Below the pieces are notes generated by a model. It worked only from the letters and a program-made list of their open reading frames with translations. It had not been told where the DNA came from and did no database searches. 64,000 nucleotides of DNA from Phycisphaerae bacterium. GTDB taxonomy: Bacteria; Planctomycetota; Phycisphaerae; UBA1845; UTPLA1. The stretch is from positions 1-64,000 of the forward strand of contig JAFGQA010000248.1 of assembly GCA_016935885.1 (NCBI GenBank), in the 5' to 3' direction. Position numbers and translations under genes: made by a program. Of the stretch, positions 44,380 to 52,446 are shown piece by piece; within the stretch, counting starts at the first letter, position 1, and each line of letters starts with the position of its first letter.

Positions 44380-45075
44380 GTGAAGCAAATTCAGGCTTTT
44401 GGTGACGATCGCAATAAGGGCTGGTGCATCTACTGCGGCGGCCCCGGAGAATCACGTGACCACGCTCCGTCGCGAGTGCTGCTTGACGAGCCGTACCCAG
44501 CCGAACTGCCAGTGCTTCCCGCGTGCACCGCCTGCAACGGCGCATTTTCCCGAGATGAGGCCTATTTGGCGTGCCTTATCGAATGCGCCTTGACCGGTTC
44601 CGTTGAATCCGCCAAGAGCCGGCGCAAGGTCGGAGAGATGCTAGCGCAGTCGCCCGCGCTCGCGGCCCGTCTTGTTGCCGCGCGCTATGAGCGGGACGGC
44701 GAGATCGGCTTCACTCCGGAGCCCGAACGTGTTCGGGCAATCATCCTCAAGCTCGCACGCGGACATGCGGCGTTCGAGAACAACGAACCTCGCCTCGACG
44801 AGCCGGAGTCGATTCTGTTCACACCATTCACGGCGATGGGCGAAGCCGAGCGTGAGCAGTTCGCGCGCGGTACCAATGACGCTCAGGGTGCCGCACCGTG
44901 GCCTGAAGTCGGCAGTAGGGCGATGACCAGAATGCTTACCGGGGACGATCTTGGATCGGACGGCTGGATCATTGTGCAGCCCGGCATGTACCGCTACCGC
45001 GTGGACTGGGCGAGTGGATTCCGCGTTCAGATCGTGATCCGCGAGTACCTTGCGGCTGAGGTCGTCTGGGAGTGA
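44380..45075 (+). CDS. HNH-like zinc endonuclease-family protein
   Basis: A 231-aa protein starting at GTG44380. Residues 16-50 show C-x2-C...DHAPSR...LPACTACNGAFSRDEAYLAC, the zinc-binding CxxC pairs bracketing an H-containing motif that is typical of HNH (HNH_5-like) nucleases, with the second pair ending in C-N as in the catalytic Asn position. The rest has a helical middle and a beta-rich C-terminus (YRYRVDWASGFRVQIVIREYLA). It follows the m5C operon after 112 bases and a hairpin, so it may be an associated effector or simply an independent cargo gene. Many proteins with this fold in this arrangement have no tested nuclease activity. Confidence 0.7.
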   Translation: MKQIQAFGDDRNKGWCIYCGGPGESRDHAPSRVLLDEPYPAELPVLPACTACNGAFSRDEAYLACLIECALTGSVESAKSRRKVGEMLAQSPALAARLVAARYERDGEIGFTPEPERVRAIILKLARGHAAFENNEPRLDEPESILFTPFTAMGEAEREQFARGTNDAQGAAPWPEVGSRAMTRMLTGDDLGSDGWIIVQPGMYRYRVDWASGFRVQIVIREYLAAEVVWE

Positions 45076-45102
45076 TGTGTCAGGCCGGCAACTCGCTTTG
45101 TC

Positions 45103-45258
45103 TTACCTCTGAGAACCGCCCTTCTCTGTGGTGATGCTCGGCGGCGTGGGATCCGCAAAGGCCTCGACCATGATGACATGGAACTCGCCTTTGCCCGCTT
45201 CGAGCTGCTTCCCGCAGCGCTCACAGAATAGCGGCAACTCGTTCAACGGTGCTCTCAC
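45103..45258 (-). CDS. Small protein with zinc-knuckle N-terminus, perhaps truncated
   Basis: A ~51-aa frame from GTG45258: ELPLFCERCGKQLEAGKGEFHVIMVEAFADPTPPSI is a clear protein-like stretch with C-x2-C, resembling small conserved proteins I recall from Planctomycetota. The frame is open further upstream to 45393 but that part is Arg-rich with no hydrophobic pattern. Only a weak GGAG precedes the GTG. It converges on the HNH-like gene with 27 bases between. It may be intact or the remains of a longer protein. Confidence 0.45.
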   Translation of the reverse strand: MRAPLNELPLFCERCGKQLEAGKGEFHVIMVEAFADPTPPSITTEKGGSQR

Positions 45259-45334
45259 CTGCTCCGGGCGTCGTCCTGCTCGTACACCATCGCCGCGTCG
45301 TCGCCATTGGGGGTGGCGAGAAATACTCGTTTGA

Positions 45335-45637
45335 TCAAATCCGGCTGCCGCATGACGGGCAGTATCGCCCCATCGGCCTGAGTTCCGCATCACAGACCGG
45401 ACACTGGAAGTTCTCCCGTGGCTTCGGTGCGTTTTTCGGCGCGATCGATGGCAACAAGATCAGCAACGCCGTAATGACCGTAATCGCAGTGCCTGTTACG
45501 TATTCGGCGTTGATAGCCTGTGCCCATGCGATCACACCGGCTCGATCGAACCACTCGCCGAGCAGCAGGAAGTTCGCGAGAAGCAGAACCGACACAACCG
45601 GGACAGCAACGACTAGTCTGCGCATCTTGGTGCTCAT
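45335..45637 (-). CDS. Membrane protein with C-terminal zinc ribbon
   Basis: A 100-aa protein: membrane helix 1 at ~7-22 (VVAVPVVSVLLLANFLLLG), helix 2 at ~46-62 (VTGTAITVITALLILLPSI), then a soluble tail with CPVCDAELRPMGRYCPSC, a four-Cys zinc ribbon. ATG45637 is preferred to the ATG eight codons earlier. Topology likely places the ribbon in the cytoplasm. Function unknown; such proteins are common small cargo genes. Confidence 0.65.
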   Translation of the reverse strand: MSTKMRRLVVAVPVVSVLLLANFLLLGEWFDRAGVIAWAQAINAEYVTGTAITVITALLILLPSIAPKNAPKPRENFQCPVCDAELRPMGRYCPSCGSRI

Positions 45638-45838
45638 GAGCACACCCGCCTTTCCGTGCATCCGGGCACTCGGTCCATCGTAGCGCAGAGCCGACCAGCG
45701 CGCAAGCGTGTTTTCAGAACGGGCGGAGCCATGTCGCAGGCGACACGTCTCGCGGTGGTGCTACTCAGGCTGATCCCTGGTTTTCCGCGGATCGTGCGGG
45801 GGTAGAAGTGCAGTTCACGCAGCTGCCGTGCCTTTGGG

Positions 45839-46732
45839 TTACATGACCGGCCCCAGTGGGCCCATTGGTCCCATCGGCCCGAGGCCAGGAAGTGAGGGGC
45901 CAATCCCTGGCATCATCCAGGGGTCCATGAGCAAGTCGTCCCGGTAGAGCCGTTCTTGCATCACGGGATCAGGTTCGAGAGGCAACGATCCAAGCTCATC
46001 AACAATTTGCTCGAGTAGACCCGGCCCGAGAGACGGCATGTCGTACGGGACGTCGGTTGCCATATCGTCCGATCTGACTGTCCCGTCCAGGCCAAGTGCA
46101 ACATCGTCGACGGTCAACTCGTCACCAAAGACCGGGTCGAGGTTCTCGGCTGGCCCGATTGCCTCGTGCATTGCTTGATCGAAGAGTTCGTTCAACATGG
46201 GAAGCGCGTCGTAACTCGGCTGATCCAGCACTCTGTTCCAGATTGCGTCAACAGGGTCCATTGCATCGCCGGGGACGTCCAGCGTTGGGCCAGTAGGTCC
46301 CTCGAAGCAGACGTCGTGCTCGGCCGGGATGACATCCGGAGCGGGTCTATTCGGGAGGTCATTTACGAACCGCTGTAAGAGGAAGGCCGCGTGGTCGCTG
46401 TCGATGTCGGAGCCCAGCTGCTCAGCATGCGTGACGTTGAATTCCGGGTCGCGCAACTCGTCCGGAGCGAAACGAGGCGTTTCCGTTTGATACGGAGTGT
46501 ACTGCGCGTCGCGGATTATTGGTTCACCGGGGTGCGGTTCATAGGCGTCGGGATGAAACGACATGTAGGTGTGCGGAGCATTCGCGCTTGCGGATCGATC
46601 GATCGGCCCTGAGGCCGGCTGCTGGCTATGGCTATATCCGGCATACAGCACGCCGGGAATCTGGCCGTCCAGCGAGATCTTCCTCCGCTTCCGAAATTGG
46701 GACAGGATCGTGCTGGGTACTTTCGGGCCCAT
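45839..46732 (-). CDS. Hypothetical acidic low-complexity protein
   Basis: A 297-aa protein, Asp/Glu/Pro-rich throughout and ending in collagen-like GPMGPMGPLGPVM. A short basic N-terminus (SQFRKRRKISLDG) contrasts with the acidic remainder. No cysteine cluster, membrane segment or known domain; it is probably mostly disordered. AAGGAG stands 7 bases before ATG46732, and the start lies inside the 3' end of the ArdC-like gene (100-base overlap), so they are coupled. In style it resembles the 170-aa protein at 5561-6073; an element-maintenance or DNA-mimic role would be speculation. Confidence 0.6.
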   Translation of the reverse strand: MGPKVPSTILSQFRKRRKISLDGQIPGVLYAGYSHSQQPASGPIDRSASANAPHTYMSFHPDAYEPHPGEPIIRDAQYTPYQTETPRFAPDELRDPEFNVTHAEQLGSDIDSDHAAFLLQRFVNDLPNRPAPDVIPAEHDVCFEGPTGPTLDVPGDAMDPVDAIWNRVLDQPSYDALPMLNELFDQAMHEAIGPAENLDPVFGDELTVDDVALGLDGTVRSDDMATDVPYDMPSLGPGLLEQIVDELGSLPLEPDPVMQERLYRDDLLMDPWMMPGIGPSLPGLGPMGPMGPLGPVM

Positions 46733-47711
46733 GGCGTGCTCCTTGTTGATGCAAACCGTCTGTTGGAACAGACGCAGACTCTCGGGCATTGTAATCCAGG
46801 GCCACGACAGGAGCGGCGACGGGATGGTGACGAGCTGCCGACGCAGCGATGTTCCCGAGCGCTCCGCGGCCTGTCCGATGCGCTGCGGTGGTATCCAGGT
46901 GCTTGCGCGACGCCTCGATTAGGTGCTGGGCTGTTGCTGAAATCCGCCCCAGGCTGGCCGCCAGGGTCTTTCCATCGCCTCCCCACACGGCAATGTAGCG
47001 GCTTGCTCTGAGTTCCACGTCCAAGTTGAAGTGCCGGCAGACGACGTACGCCACTGCTTCCGCTTCGAGCTCTGCGGTTTGCCGGCCGATGCCGAAGTGG
47101 CTGTTCGCTTCCTGCTGGCGGTGCATGGCCTCATGAGCCAGCTCATGGACCAAGCTCTTACTTTGTTGCCCCGTCGAGTGTCCTGTGGCGATTTCCACTT
47201 CTCCGCCCTTGCTGACACCGAACGCGCCTTCCTCCATGCTCCGATACCGCACGGCAATGCCGCGATCTGACGCGACGCGCTCCAAAGCCGCCAGCAAGTC
47301 TTCCGCATCTGCCTGAACCTCGGGGACTTCCGCCGTCGGCAGTGGCTTGCCATCAGTCTGCGAGACATCGAAAACACAGGCGGTCTTGAAGAACACACGG
47401 ACTTGCTCTTCCTCGTCACTGGGGACCCTTCTGATCGGGCATGGGGAGATGATCCGGATTGCCTTCTCTCCCTTCCGGACGGTCCTCCCCAATCGCTGCC
47501 AATGGGTGAACCCTGCCACCAACGACGCGCGTGGTCGTTGCCACGCGATTAGCCAAGCGTTCCTCCAGCTGTACGCCGGGAATCGCGCCATGGTGTCAAA
47601 ATACCTCCTCAACTCGTCTGAGCTGCGCTGCTTATCCACCGCCTGCGCGAGCCGACCCAGGCTGTCGTCGACGGATCTCCGTAGCTCTGCTGCGAGTGAT
47701 CTACTTTTCAT
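46632..47711 (-). CDS. ArdC-like antirestriction protein with metallopeptidase motif
   Basis: A 359-aa protein of the ArdC/DUF1738 class: N-terminal ssDNA-binding domain (FPAYSWRNAWLIAWQRP..., WQRLGRTVRKGEKAIRI, then VFFKTACVFDVSQTDGKPLP) followed by the zinc-peptidase motif LVHELAHEAMHR near 200 and the downstream acidic ETEAVAY-like TAELEAEAVAYVVCRHF. ArdC protects incoming plasmid DNA from restriction. ATG47711 is chosen as the conserved domain begins nearby. The last ~90 residues are low-complexity and overlap the next gene. An 11-bp inverted repeat sits 27 bases upstream and may control expression. Confidence 0.85.
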   Translation of the reverse strand: MKSRSLAAELRRSVDDSLGRLAQAVDKQRSSDELRRYFDTMARFPAYSWRNAWLIAWQRPRASLVAGFTHWQRLGRTVRKGEKAIRIISPCPIRRVPSDEEEQVRVFFKTACVFDVSQTDGKPLPTAEVPEVQADAEDLLAALERVASDRGIAVRYRSMEEGAFGVSKGGEVEIATGHSTGQQSKSLVHELAHEAMHRQQEANSHFGIGRQTAELEAEAVAYVVCRHFNLDVELRASRYIAVWGGDGKTLAASLGRISATAQHLIEASRKHLDTTAAHRTGRGALGNIAASAARHHPVAAPVVALDYNARESASVPTDGLHQQGARHGPESTQHDPVPISEAEEDLAGRPDSRRAVCRI

Positions 47712-47989
47712 GGTGTCACCTCGGAACCTGCCTCTTGCGGGCACGTCCTCATGCCGGATGGACGTGCCCGTTGGCGTGAGTTTCTCAGCCCGAACTGCAC
47801 ATGCGCTGCTGCTCAGCTTCCAGGTGGCGGGCGATATCGCTGGTCAAATCTGCCTGCGGCGCATGAGCTCGACCCAGGACGTCTTTCCGTCGGCAGCAAG
47901 TCATCCAAGGGACATCGTGCCGTCAGCGGCGACCGCCGGTCCATGGCTATGCTGGGTGTCGGTTCGCGTGAACCAGAAGGAGAGCAGCG
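47712..47989. promoter_or_regulatory. Divergent control region with a perfect 11-bp inverted repeat
   Basis: CGGGCACGTCC at 47738-47748 is exactly mirrored by GGACGTGCCCG at 47760-47770 with an 11-base spacer. It begins 27 bases before the ArdC-like start and lies in the shared promoter gap with the plus-strand genes. Half-site spacing of about two helical turns centre to centre suits a dimeric repressor; as RNA it would be a stable leader hairpin. No gene is visible in this gap. Confidence 0.6.
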
Positions 47990-48400
47990 ATGAATTCGGC
48001 GACAGTTGAAAACATGTCCGACTCCACGCTGATGCAGGTGGCCGATCGGTTGGCCCGCGTGTTGATTCACGGTGCGCGGGCGGGGCGATCGAGGAAGGAA
48101 CTGCTGGCGACCCTGACAGCGCGGATCCGGCTTATTCGGGGGCACTGTCTCGTGTGCGCGACGGAGTGGCCCCTGACGCTTCTCGGGCAGGATCAGGCCC
48201 GGCATCTTTGCGTGGTGGCACGGCGGGCGAGCTTCGTGAGCCTACGGCGGCGTCTAGAAAAGCATTTCCGCACGGTTTTGTTGCGATGCCCGGCGTGTGC
48301 GGCACGCGACGCGGAGGGAGTCTCCAGCAACAGCGATGGCGTGGCAGAAGGCGGCGAGCACGACCGCGCCGATTCGGGCCTCGGACAGACCGCGGATTGA
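47990..48400 (+). CDS. Hypothetical protein with paired CxxC motifs
   Basis: A 136-aa protein with GGAG before ATG47990. Residues 1-50 form two helices (TLMQVADRLARVLIHGARAGRSRKELLATLTARIRLI); HCLVC near 54 and LRCPAC near 100 could bind one zinc ion. The C-terminal ~30 residues are acidic and disordered. Unrecognised. It heads a plus-strand run of four genes (SprT-like, DUF488, radical SAM) with short gaps. Confidence 0.65.
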   Translation: MNSATVENMSDSTLMQVADRLARVLIHGARAGRSRKELLATLTARIRLIRGHCLVCATEWPLTLLGQDQARHLCVVARRASFVSLRRRLEKHFRTVLLRCPACAARDAEGVSSNSDGVAEGGEHDRADSGLGQTAD

Positions 48401-48432
48401 CGGCGTTGCGTTGACCAGCTAAGGGAGCGTCC

Positions 48433-49620
48433 ATGACGAAGCTGTACATTCGAGGGTTGGTCAGAACCGCAAACACCGTGCGCCGCGAACTATCGCAGCC
48501 GCTGTCTGCAGAGCGAAGGGAGCGGCTTCGCCGCATTGTTGACGAGTCCATCCGCCAGATTCACGCGATTCTGGCAAGGAATGCAGCGACCCTGCGGGAT
48601 GTGCCCGCGCCAACTCAGCGGGCATACGAGTTCCTCAAGAGCGTGGATGTCGACGCCCCCTCGGTGCGGCTCGCTGCAGAGCCGGATTCACGCGTACCGG
48701 GTACTGTGTCTCTCGTGGGACTGAAATCAAACTGGGACGCGATCATCCACCGTCTCACCCAGCCCGTTGCTGCCGAAGAAGTCGCAGTCCTGCACAGCTC
48801 AATCGCGACATCCAGCGCTAACGTCGAACAGCAACTCAGCAGAAACGGGCTAAACTCCTCGGATCTGACAGCGCAATCTCGTGCTGCCAGGGGCTGGCTG
48901 GCGTACTTTGCCGACCGCGAGAACTTCAATGCCTATCGTGATGCGGTTGCCCGGGCCCAGTCCGGCTTCGACACTGCTCTGGCGCAGTCACGGCGTTTTC
49001 ATCCACCCGCCTGGCTGGAATTCCGGCCGATCCCTGGGCTGTTCAAGCTGCGCGGGTACCGCGACGGGACGCGTATCGCGCTGCCTACGCCGATGGTTAG
49101 CTTCTCGGAGGGGCTCTTCCAGGCGCTCGCCGAGGCGGTGTGCGACGGTGGAAGCAAAGAGCTCATCGTCCAAGCCACAATGGGCGATGAGTACCAGAGC
49201 ATCCAGGCTGAGCTGGAGGCGCTGTGCGACGTGGAGGAGCGCGCCACTGGCGTGCATCATGATCTCCGAGCGTCCTTCGATCGTGCCAATACCAGGTACT
49301 TTGGCGGCGACCTGGCGCGCCCGCGTCTAACGTGGAGCCGGACATTCACGGGCAGGAAATTCGGTCATTACGATCCAATTCGCGACACGGTCATGATCAG
49401 CAGCACACTGGATCACGCCGATGTCCCGGCGTTGGTAGTCGACTTCGTCATGTACCACGAGTTGCTGCACAAGAAACTCGGCGTGGATTGGCGAAACGGA
49501 CGGCAGGCTGTTCACACGCCCGAGTTCAAGGCTCAAGAGAGGTGCTTCGAGCAGTACGCGGAAGCTGAAGCGGCGCTCAAACGGCTGGCCCAATGCATCT
49601 CGCGAACCCGCGGGGAGTAA
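48433..49620 (+). CDS. SprT-like zinc metalloprotease-fold protein
   Basis: A 395-aa protein. The C-terminal third has the SprT-type core: a substrate-binding strand RYFGGDLARPRLTWSR, then the zinc motif MYHELLHKKLG near 342 (HELLH), and the third-ligand region TPEFKAQERCFEQY. The N-terminal ~200 residues are helical and charged (coiled-coil-like). GGGAG stands 5 bases before ATG48433. SprT-like proteins act on DNA-protein crosslinks or as DNA-associated proteases; the exact role here is unknown. Ends 5 bases before the DUF488 gene. Confidence 0.8.
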   Translation: MTKLYIRGLVRTANTVRRELSQPLSAERRERLRRIVDESIRQIHAILARNAATLRDVPAPTQRAYEFLKSVDVDAPSVRLAAEPDSRVPGTVSLVGLKSNWDAIIHRLTQPVAAEEVAVLHSSIATSSANVEQQLSRNGLNSSDLTAQSRAARGWLAYFADRENFNAYRDAVARAQSGFDTALAQSRRFHPPAWLEFRPIPGLFKLRGYRDGTRIALPTPMVSFSEGLFQALAEAVCDGGSKELIVQATMGDEYQSIQAELEALCDVEERATGVHHDLRASFDRANTRYFGGDLARPRLTWSRTFTGRKFGHYDPIRDTVMISSTLDHADVPALVVDFVMYHELLHKKLGVDWRNGRQAVHTPEFKAQERCFEQYAEAEAALKRLAQCISRTRGE

Positions 49621-49625
49621 CGCCG

Positions 49626-50078
49626 ATGCCGGACGGCGGAATCACAGTCTACACGATCGGTTCTGCCAGGAAGAACGCCGAGACATTCTTCGGCAAGCTC
49701 GAGCAGGCCGGCGTTCGCTGCATCATCGACATCCGTCTCCGAAACACATCGCACCTCGCCGGCTTCACCAAACGCGACGACCTCCGCTTTCTCCTGAGGC
49801 GAGTCGTGGGCATCGAGTATGTCCATGTCCCGGAACTGGCGCCGACGGACGACCTGCTCGACGATTACCTGAAGCGGCGAATCGACTGGTCAACGTACGA
49901 GCGCCGGTTCAACAAGATCCTCGTTGCGCGGTCGATCGAAACGCTCGTGACGCCGGAGCGACTGGCGGATGCTTGTCTGCTCTGCAGCGAGGTTTCGCCG
50001 AAAAAGTGCCATCGTCGGTTGGTGGCCGAGTACCTGCAACGTCGTTTCGGCAACATACGGATCTTACACCTGGCGTAG
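49626..50078 (+). CDS. DUF488 family protein
   Basis: A 150-aa protein of the DUF488 family: VYTIGSARKNAETFFGKLEQAGVRCIIDIRL at the N-terminus, the conserved YVHVPELAP strand, and LLCSEVSPKKCHRRLVAEYL with the Cys and the C-H-R motif at the C-terminus. Function is unknown; these proteins are often found with radical SAM or DNA-modification genes. ATG49626 is chosen as the conserved part begins there. The radical SAM gene follows after 42 bases. Confidence 0.85.
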   Translation: MPDGGITVYTIGSARKNAETFFGKLEQAGVRCIIDIRLRNTSHLAGFTKRDDLRFLLRRVVGIEYVHVPELAPTDDLLDDYLKRRIDWSTYERRFNKILVARSIETLVTPERLADACLLCSEVSPKKCHRRLVAEYLQRRFGNIRILHLA

Positions 50079-50120
50079 GACGGGGCGTCGGCTGCGTCGC
50101 AGAGGAAAGGAGGCATCCTC

Positions 50121-51257
50121 ATGCCACAAGCTTCGCTGAGCACCGAGGAGGCGCTCGACCTTGCCGCGAGACTCGATCAGAAGTACGCGCCGGCGTGGGA
50201 CGCGTACTCCTCGAAAGCGCGAGCGGCGTTGGCCGCCTACTTCCTACCGCACCAGTCTCAGAAGCCGGTGCTGAGCCCGGCGCGGCCTCGGGTTGTCAAA
50301 TGGTACTGTCCGTTTGCAGCACAATCTGAGTTCCCGAGCGGCCATCGTTACTGCATCAACGTGTACACGGGGTGCGCGCATGAATGCGTTTACTGCTATG
50401 CGTCGGTCTACTCGCCGTCCCATGCCTCGGACAAGCAGGGCTTTGAGAGACTGCTCCAGCAAGACATGGACGATCTGGAGCGTTTCGATGTTCCCGCGGC
50501 TCCGGTTCACATTTCCAACAGCACCGATCCGTTCCAGCCGCTGGAGGAGCAGCACCGACGCACGCGATTCGCGCTCGGACAGGTACTGCTCCACCGTCGG
50601 CGCTTCACGACGGTCACCATCCTGACGAAGAACCCGCTGCGCGCGGTCCGGCTCGGCGATCTCGACTTGCTCAGGGCGCTGGGAGCGATGCCGAACGATC
50701 ATCCATGCAGGAGTGATTTCGAGCGGGATGGCCGTCCGGGGCTTGTCGTCGAGGTGAGCCTGGCGTTCTGGAGAGAGGAAGTCTGTCGGGAATACGACCG
50801 GTGCGCTCCATCCGTCCGCGAGCGTATCGAAGGGCTGAAGGCGCTTTGCGACGCCGGGATTCCGCTGGTTTTACGCATCGACCCGTTGTTTCCCCACGCC
50901 ACATCAGCGGACGGGGCCACGTTGTCATTCGCCGACTTTGGTCTGTTGGAGCCTCAGACACCCGATGATCTTGAGCACTTGGTGGGTCTGGCGGAAGAGC
51001 TACAAGTACGACACGTTGTTTACTCTCCAGCGAAGATCACGCAGCCCCGCGGCCGGAAACTGTCGGGAACAATGCGCGCCATGCGTGAATTCTATCGAGC
51101 CTACGCCGCCCCCTCGAAGCTCGATTTCCACGGCGGGAGTTGGCGTCTACCGCGCGATGTTGCGCAACACATGACCGTGCAGCCGTTTCTTGCCCAGTGC
51201 AGGCGACATGGCATTCATGCCAAGCACTGCAAGCAGAATTTGACCGAGACGCCCTGA
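50121..51257 (+). CDS. Radical SAM protein, spore photoproduct lyase-like class
   Basis: A 378-aa radical SAM enzyme. YTGCAHECVYCYAS carries the C-x3-C-x2-C cluster site near residue 85, preceded by a conserved NVYTGC typical of SplB-like/Rv2578c-type radical SAM proteins. HISNSTDPFQPLEEQ and TILTKNPLRAVR follow as SAM and barrel motifs. No SPASM Cys cluster. AAAGGAGG stands 7 bases before ATG50121. The DUF488 plus SPL-like pair is a recurring neighbourhood. DNA-lesion repair is a possible role, not shown. Confidence 0.88.
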   Translation: MPQASLSTEEALDLAARLDQKYAPAWDAYSSKARAALAAYFLPHQSQKPVLSPARPRVVKWYCPFAAQSEFPSGHRYCINVYTGCAHECVYCYASVYSPSHASDKQGFERLLQQDMDDLERFDVPAAPVHISNSTDPFQPLEEQHRRTRFALGQVLLHRRRFTTVTILTKNPLRAVRLGDLDLLRALGAMPNDHPCRSDFERDGRPGLVVEVSLAFWREEVCREYDRCAPSVRERIEGLKALCDAGIPLVLRIDPLFPHATSADGATLSFADFGLLEPQTPDDLEHLVGLAEELQVRHVVYSPAKITQPRGRKLSGTMRAMREFYRAYAAPSKLDFHGGSWRLPRDVAQHMTVQPFLAQCRRHGIHAKHCKQNLTETP

Positions 51258-51311
51258 TTGCGTCCCAGCGCAGATGCGGGGGATAGAGCTCTCGCTAGCT
51301 CCGGGAGAGAA

Positions 51312-51335
51312 TCGCGGCCAGAAGACCGGCCGCGA
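51312..51335. terminator. Bidirectional hairpin between convergent genes
   Basis: TCGCGGCC (51312-51319) pairs with GGCCGCGA (51328-51335), 8-base loop, between the end of the radical SAM gene (51257) and the end of the minus-strand array (51386). Placement fits a shared terminator, though T-runs are short. Confidence 0.6.
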
Positions 51336-51385
51336 AAGAGAAATGGAATTGAGAAGGAGATGGAACGCGAGCTAGAGCAGGGATA

Positions 51386-51691
51386 CTACTCCGGCAATCG
51401 GTTCCAGCCCGGTCCACCAGGCTCGAAATGATCGTGCTCCCAAGCAAGCGCCGAAGCGCGCGTGGTGGCACAGTGCAGCACGCGGCTGACCGGTCGCTTG
51501 AGCAACCGGTACAACCAGCGGCGGAGCCACGGCTTTGGCGAGGCGTCACGGACGCACCAGCACTGCTGCCGGTCGTCGAATTCGACGTGACTGGCGCGGC
51601 GCACGCTTACGACCCCCAGCTCACACAGCTCGACTTCATCGGCCCACAGACCACGGATGCGGCCATCGGGCGTGATTCGCAACTTGATCAT
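51386..51691 (-). CDS. Hypothetical protein at the end of the DUF2997 array
   Basis: A 101-aa protein, beta-rich at the N-terminus (MIKLRITPDGRIRGLWADEVEL) and followed by RRASHVEFDDRQQCWCVRD, then basic helices. Unrecognised. Its start overlaps the DUF2997 stop by ATGA, so it is co-translated and last in the operon. It may be distantly like the DUF2997 fold in its first strands; no motif proves this. Confidence 0.65.
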   Translation of the reverse strand: MIKLRITPDGRIRGLWADEVELCELGVVSVRRASHVEFDDRQQCWCVRDASPKPWLRRWLYRLLKRPVSRVLHCATTRASALAWEHDHFEPGGPGWNRLPE

Positions 51692-51894
51692 CGCGAGGCC
51701 TCCATCTGGCGGTTTGCCTGCGGGGGCAGGCGCTGGGCCTCGGGTTTCAGCCGATCTTCAGTGGCGGCACCGCCGAGGGCTGCCAGGATCTGCCGCGTTG
51801 CCTGCGTACAGGTCGCATCTGTGAAGTTGACCGCGTCGATGCTGCACGAGCCATCGGCATGGATGATGATCTTGACGCATTTCCCTTGAATCAT
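51688..51894 (-). CDS. DUF2997 family small protein
   Basis: A 68-aa protein matching DUF2997: VKIIIHADGSCSIDAVNFTDATCTQATRQILAALG, a short beta-hairpin then helix, with the conserved C-x-x-A-T. AAAGGA stands upstream of ATG51894. DUF2997 genes sit beside ycf35 (DUF1257) genes in cyanobacteria, as here, 53 bases downstream of the DUF1257 gene. Function unknown. Confidence 0.85.
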   Translation of the reverse strand: MIQGKCVKIIIHADGSCSIDAVNFTDATCTQATRQILAALGGAATEDRLKPEAQRLPPQANRQMEASR

Positions 51895-51947
51895 GGGTAC
51901 GCTTCCTTTCTCGGACCGATCGTCCGTTGTGTCTCGGCGGACATGGT

Positions 51948-52361
51948 TTACCGGTACCCACCGATCACCACCTCGATCTCGCCGTTTTCGAGTTCCCGGC
52001 GCTGGACCGTTCGCCCCTGGGCACGTTGCTGGCGGGCGACGGCGTGATAGGCGTACTCCTGCTTGATGCGGTTCTGCATCTCAGCGTTGAAGCGGTGGCG
52101 CTGGTCGTACTCGCTAATCCAGGCGCGGTACGTGCCGTTCGGCATACGCTCCCAGCCGACATCGTTGGCTGCCTGGCCAACATGCTCCCGGCGAACGACG
52201 ATGTGCGCCCGCTGGGGCCGCTCATCGCCTTGGTAGCCGAACAGGGCCACGGCCTCTGCGTGTACTTCGATCTGGCTGCGCTCGAACCCGGCGGCGACGA
52301 GGGCTTCGATCAGGGCTTGCTGATCCTTGAAGCCCGGCTTGCACTCTACGTAATGGGACAT
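51948..52361 (-). CDS. DUF1257 (Ycf35-like) protein
   Basis: A 137-aa protein of the DUF1257/Ycf35 family: MSHYVECKPGFKDQQALIEALVAAG at the N-terminus, the GYQGDERPQRAHIVVRRE strand, and VGWERMPNGTYRAWIS, ending in a helical QNRIKQEYAYHAVARQ stretch. AAAGGA precedes ATG52361. Known from cyanobacteria and plastid genomes; function unknown. Its neighbours DUF2997 and the Ycf46-like ATPase strengthen the call. Confidence 0.88.
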   Translation of the reverse strand: MSHYVECKPGFKDQQALIEALVAAGFERSQIEVHAEAVALFGYQGDERPQRAHIVVRREHVGQAANDVGWERMPNGTYRAWISEYDQRHRFNAEMQNRIKQEYAYHAVARQQRAQGRTVQRRELENGEIEVVIGGYR

Positions 52362-52446
52362 CTCGTTTTCCTTTCGTTGGTTCCAAAGGGACCGAGGAGG
52401 CGAGCGGAACAGCGCTGCTCCGCCCGCTCTTCCTCGATGTTCATCA

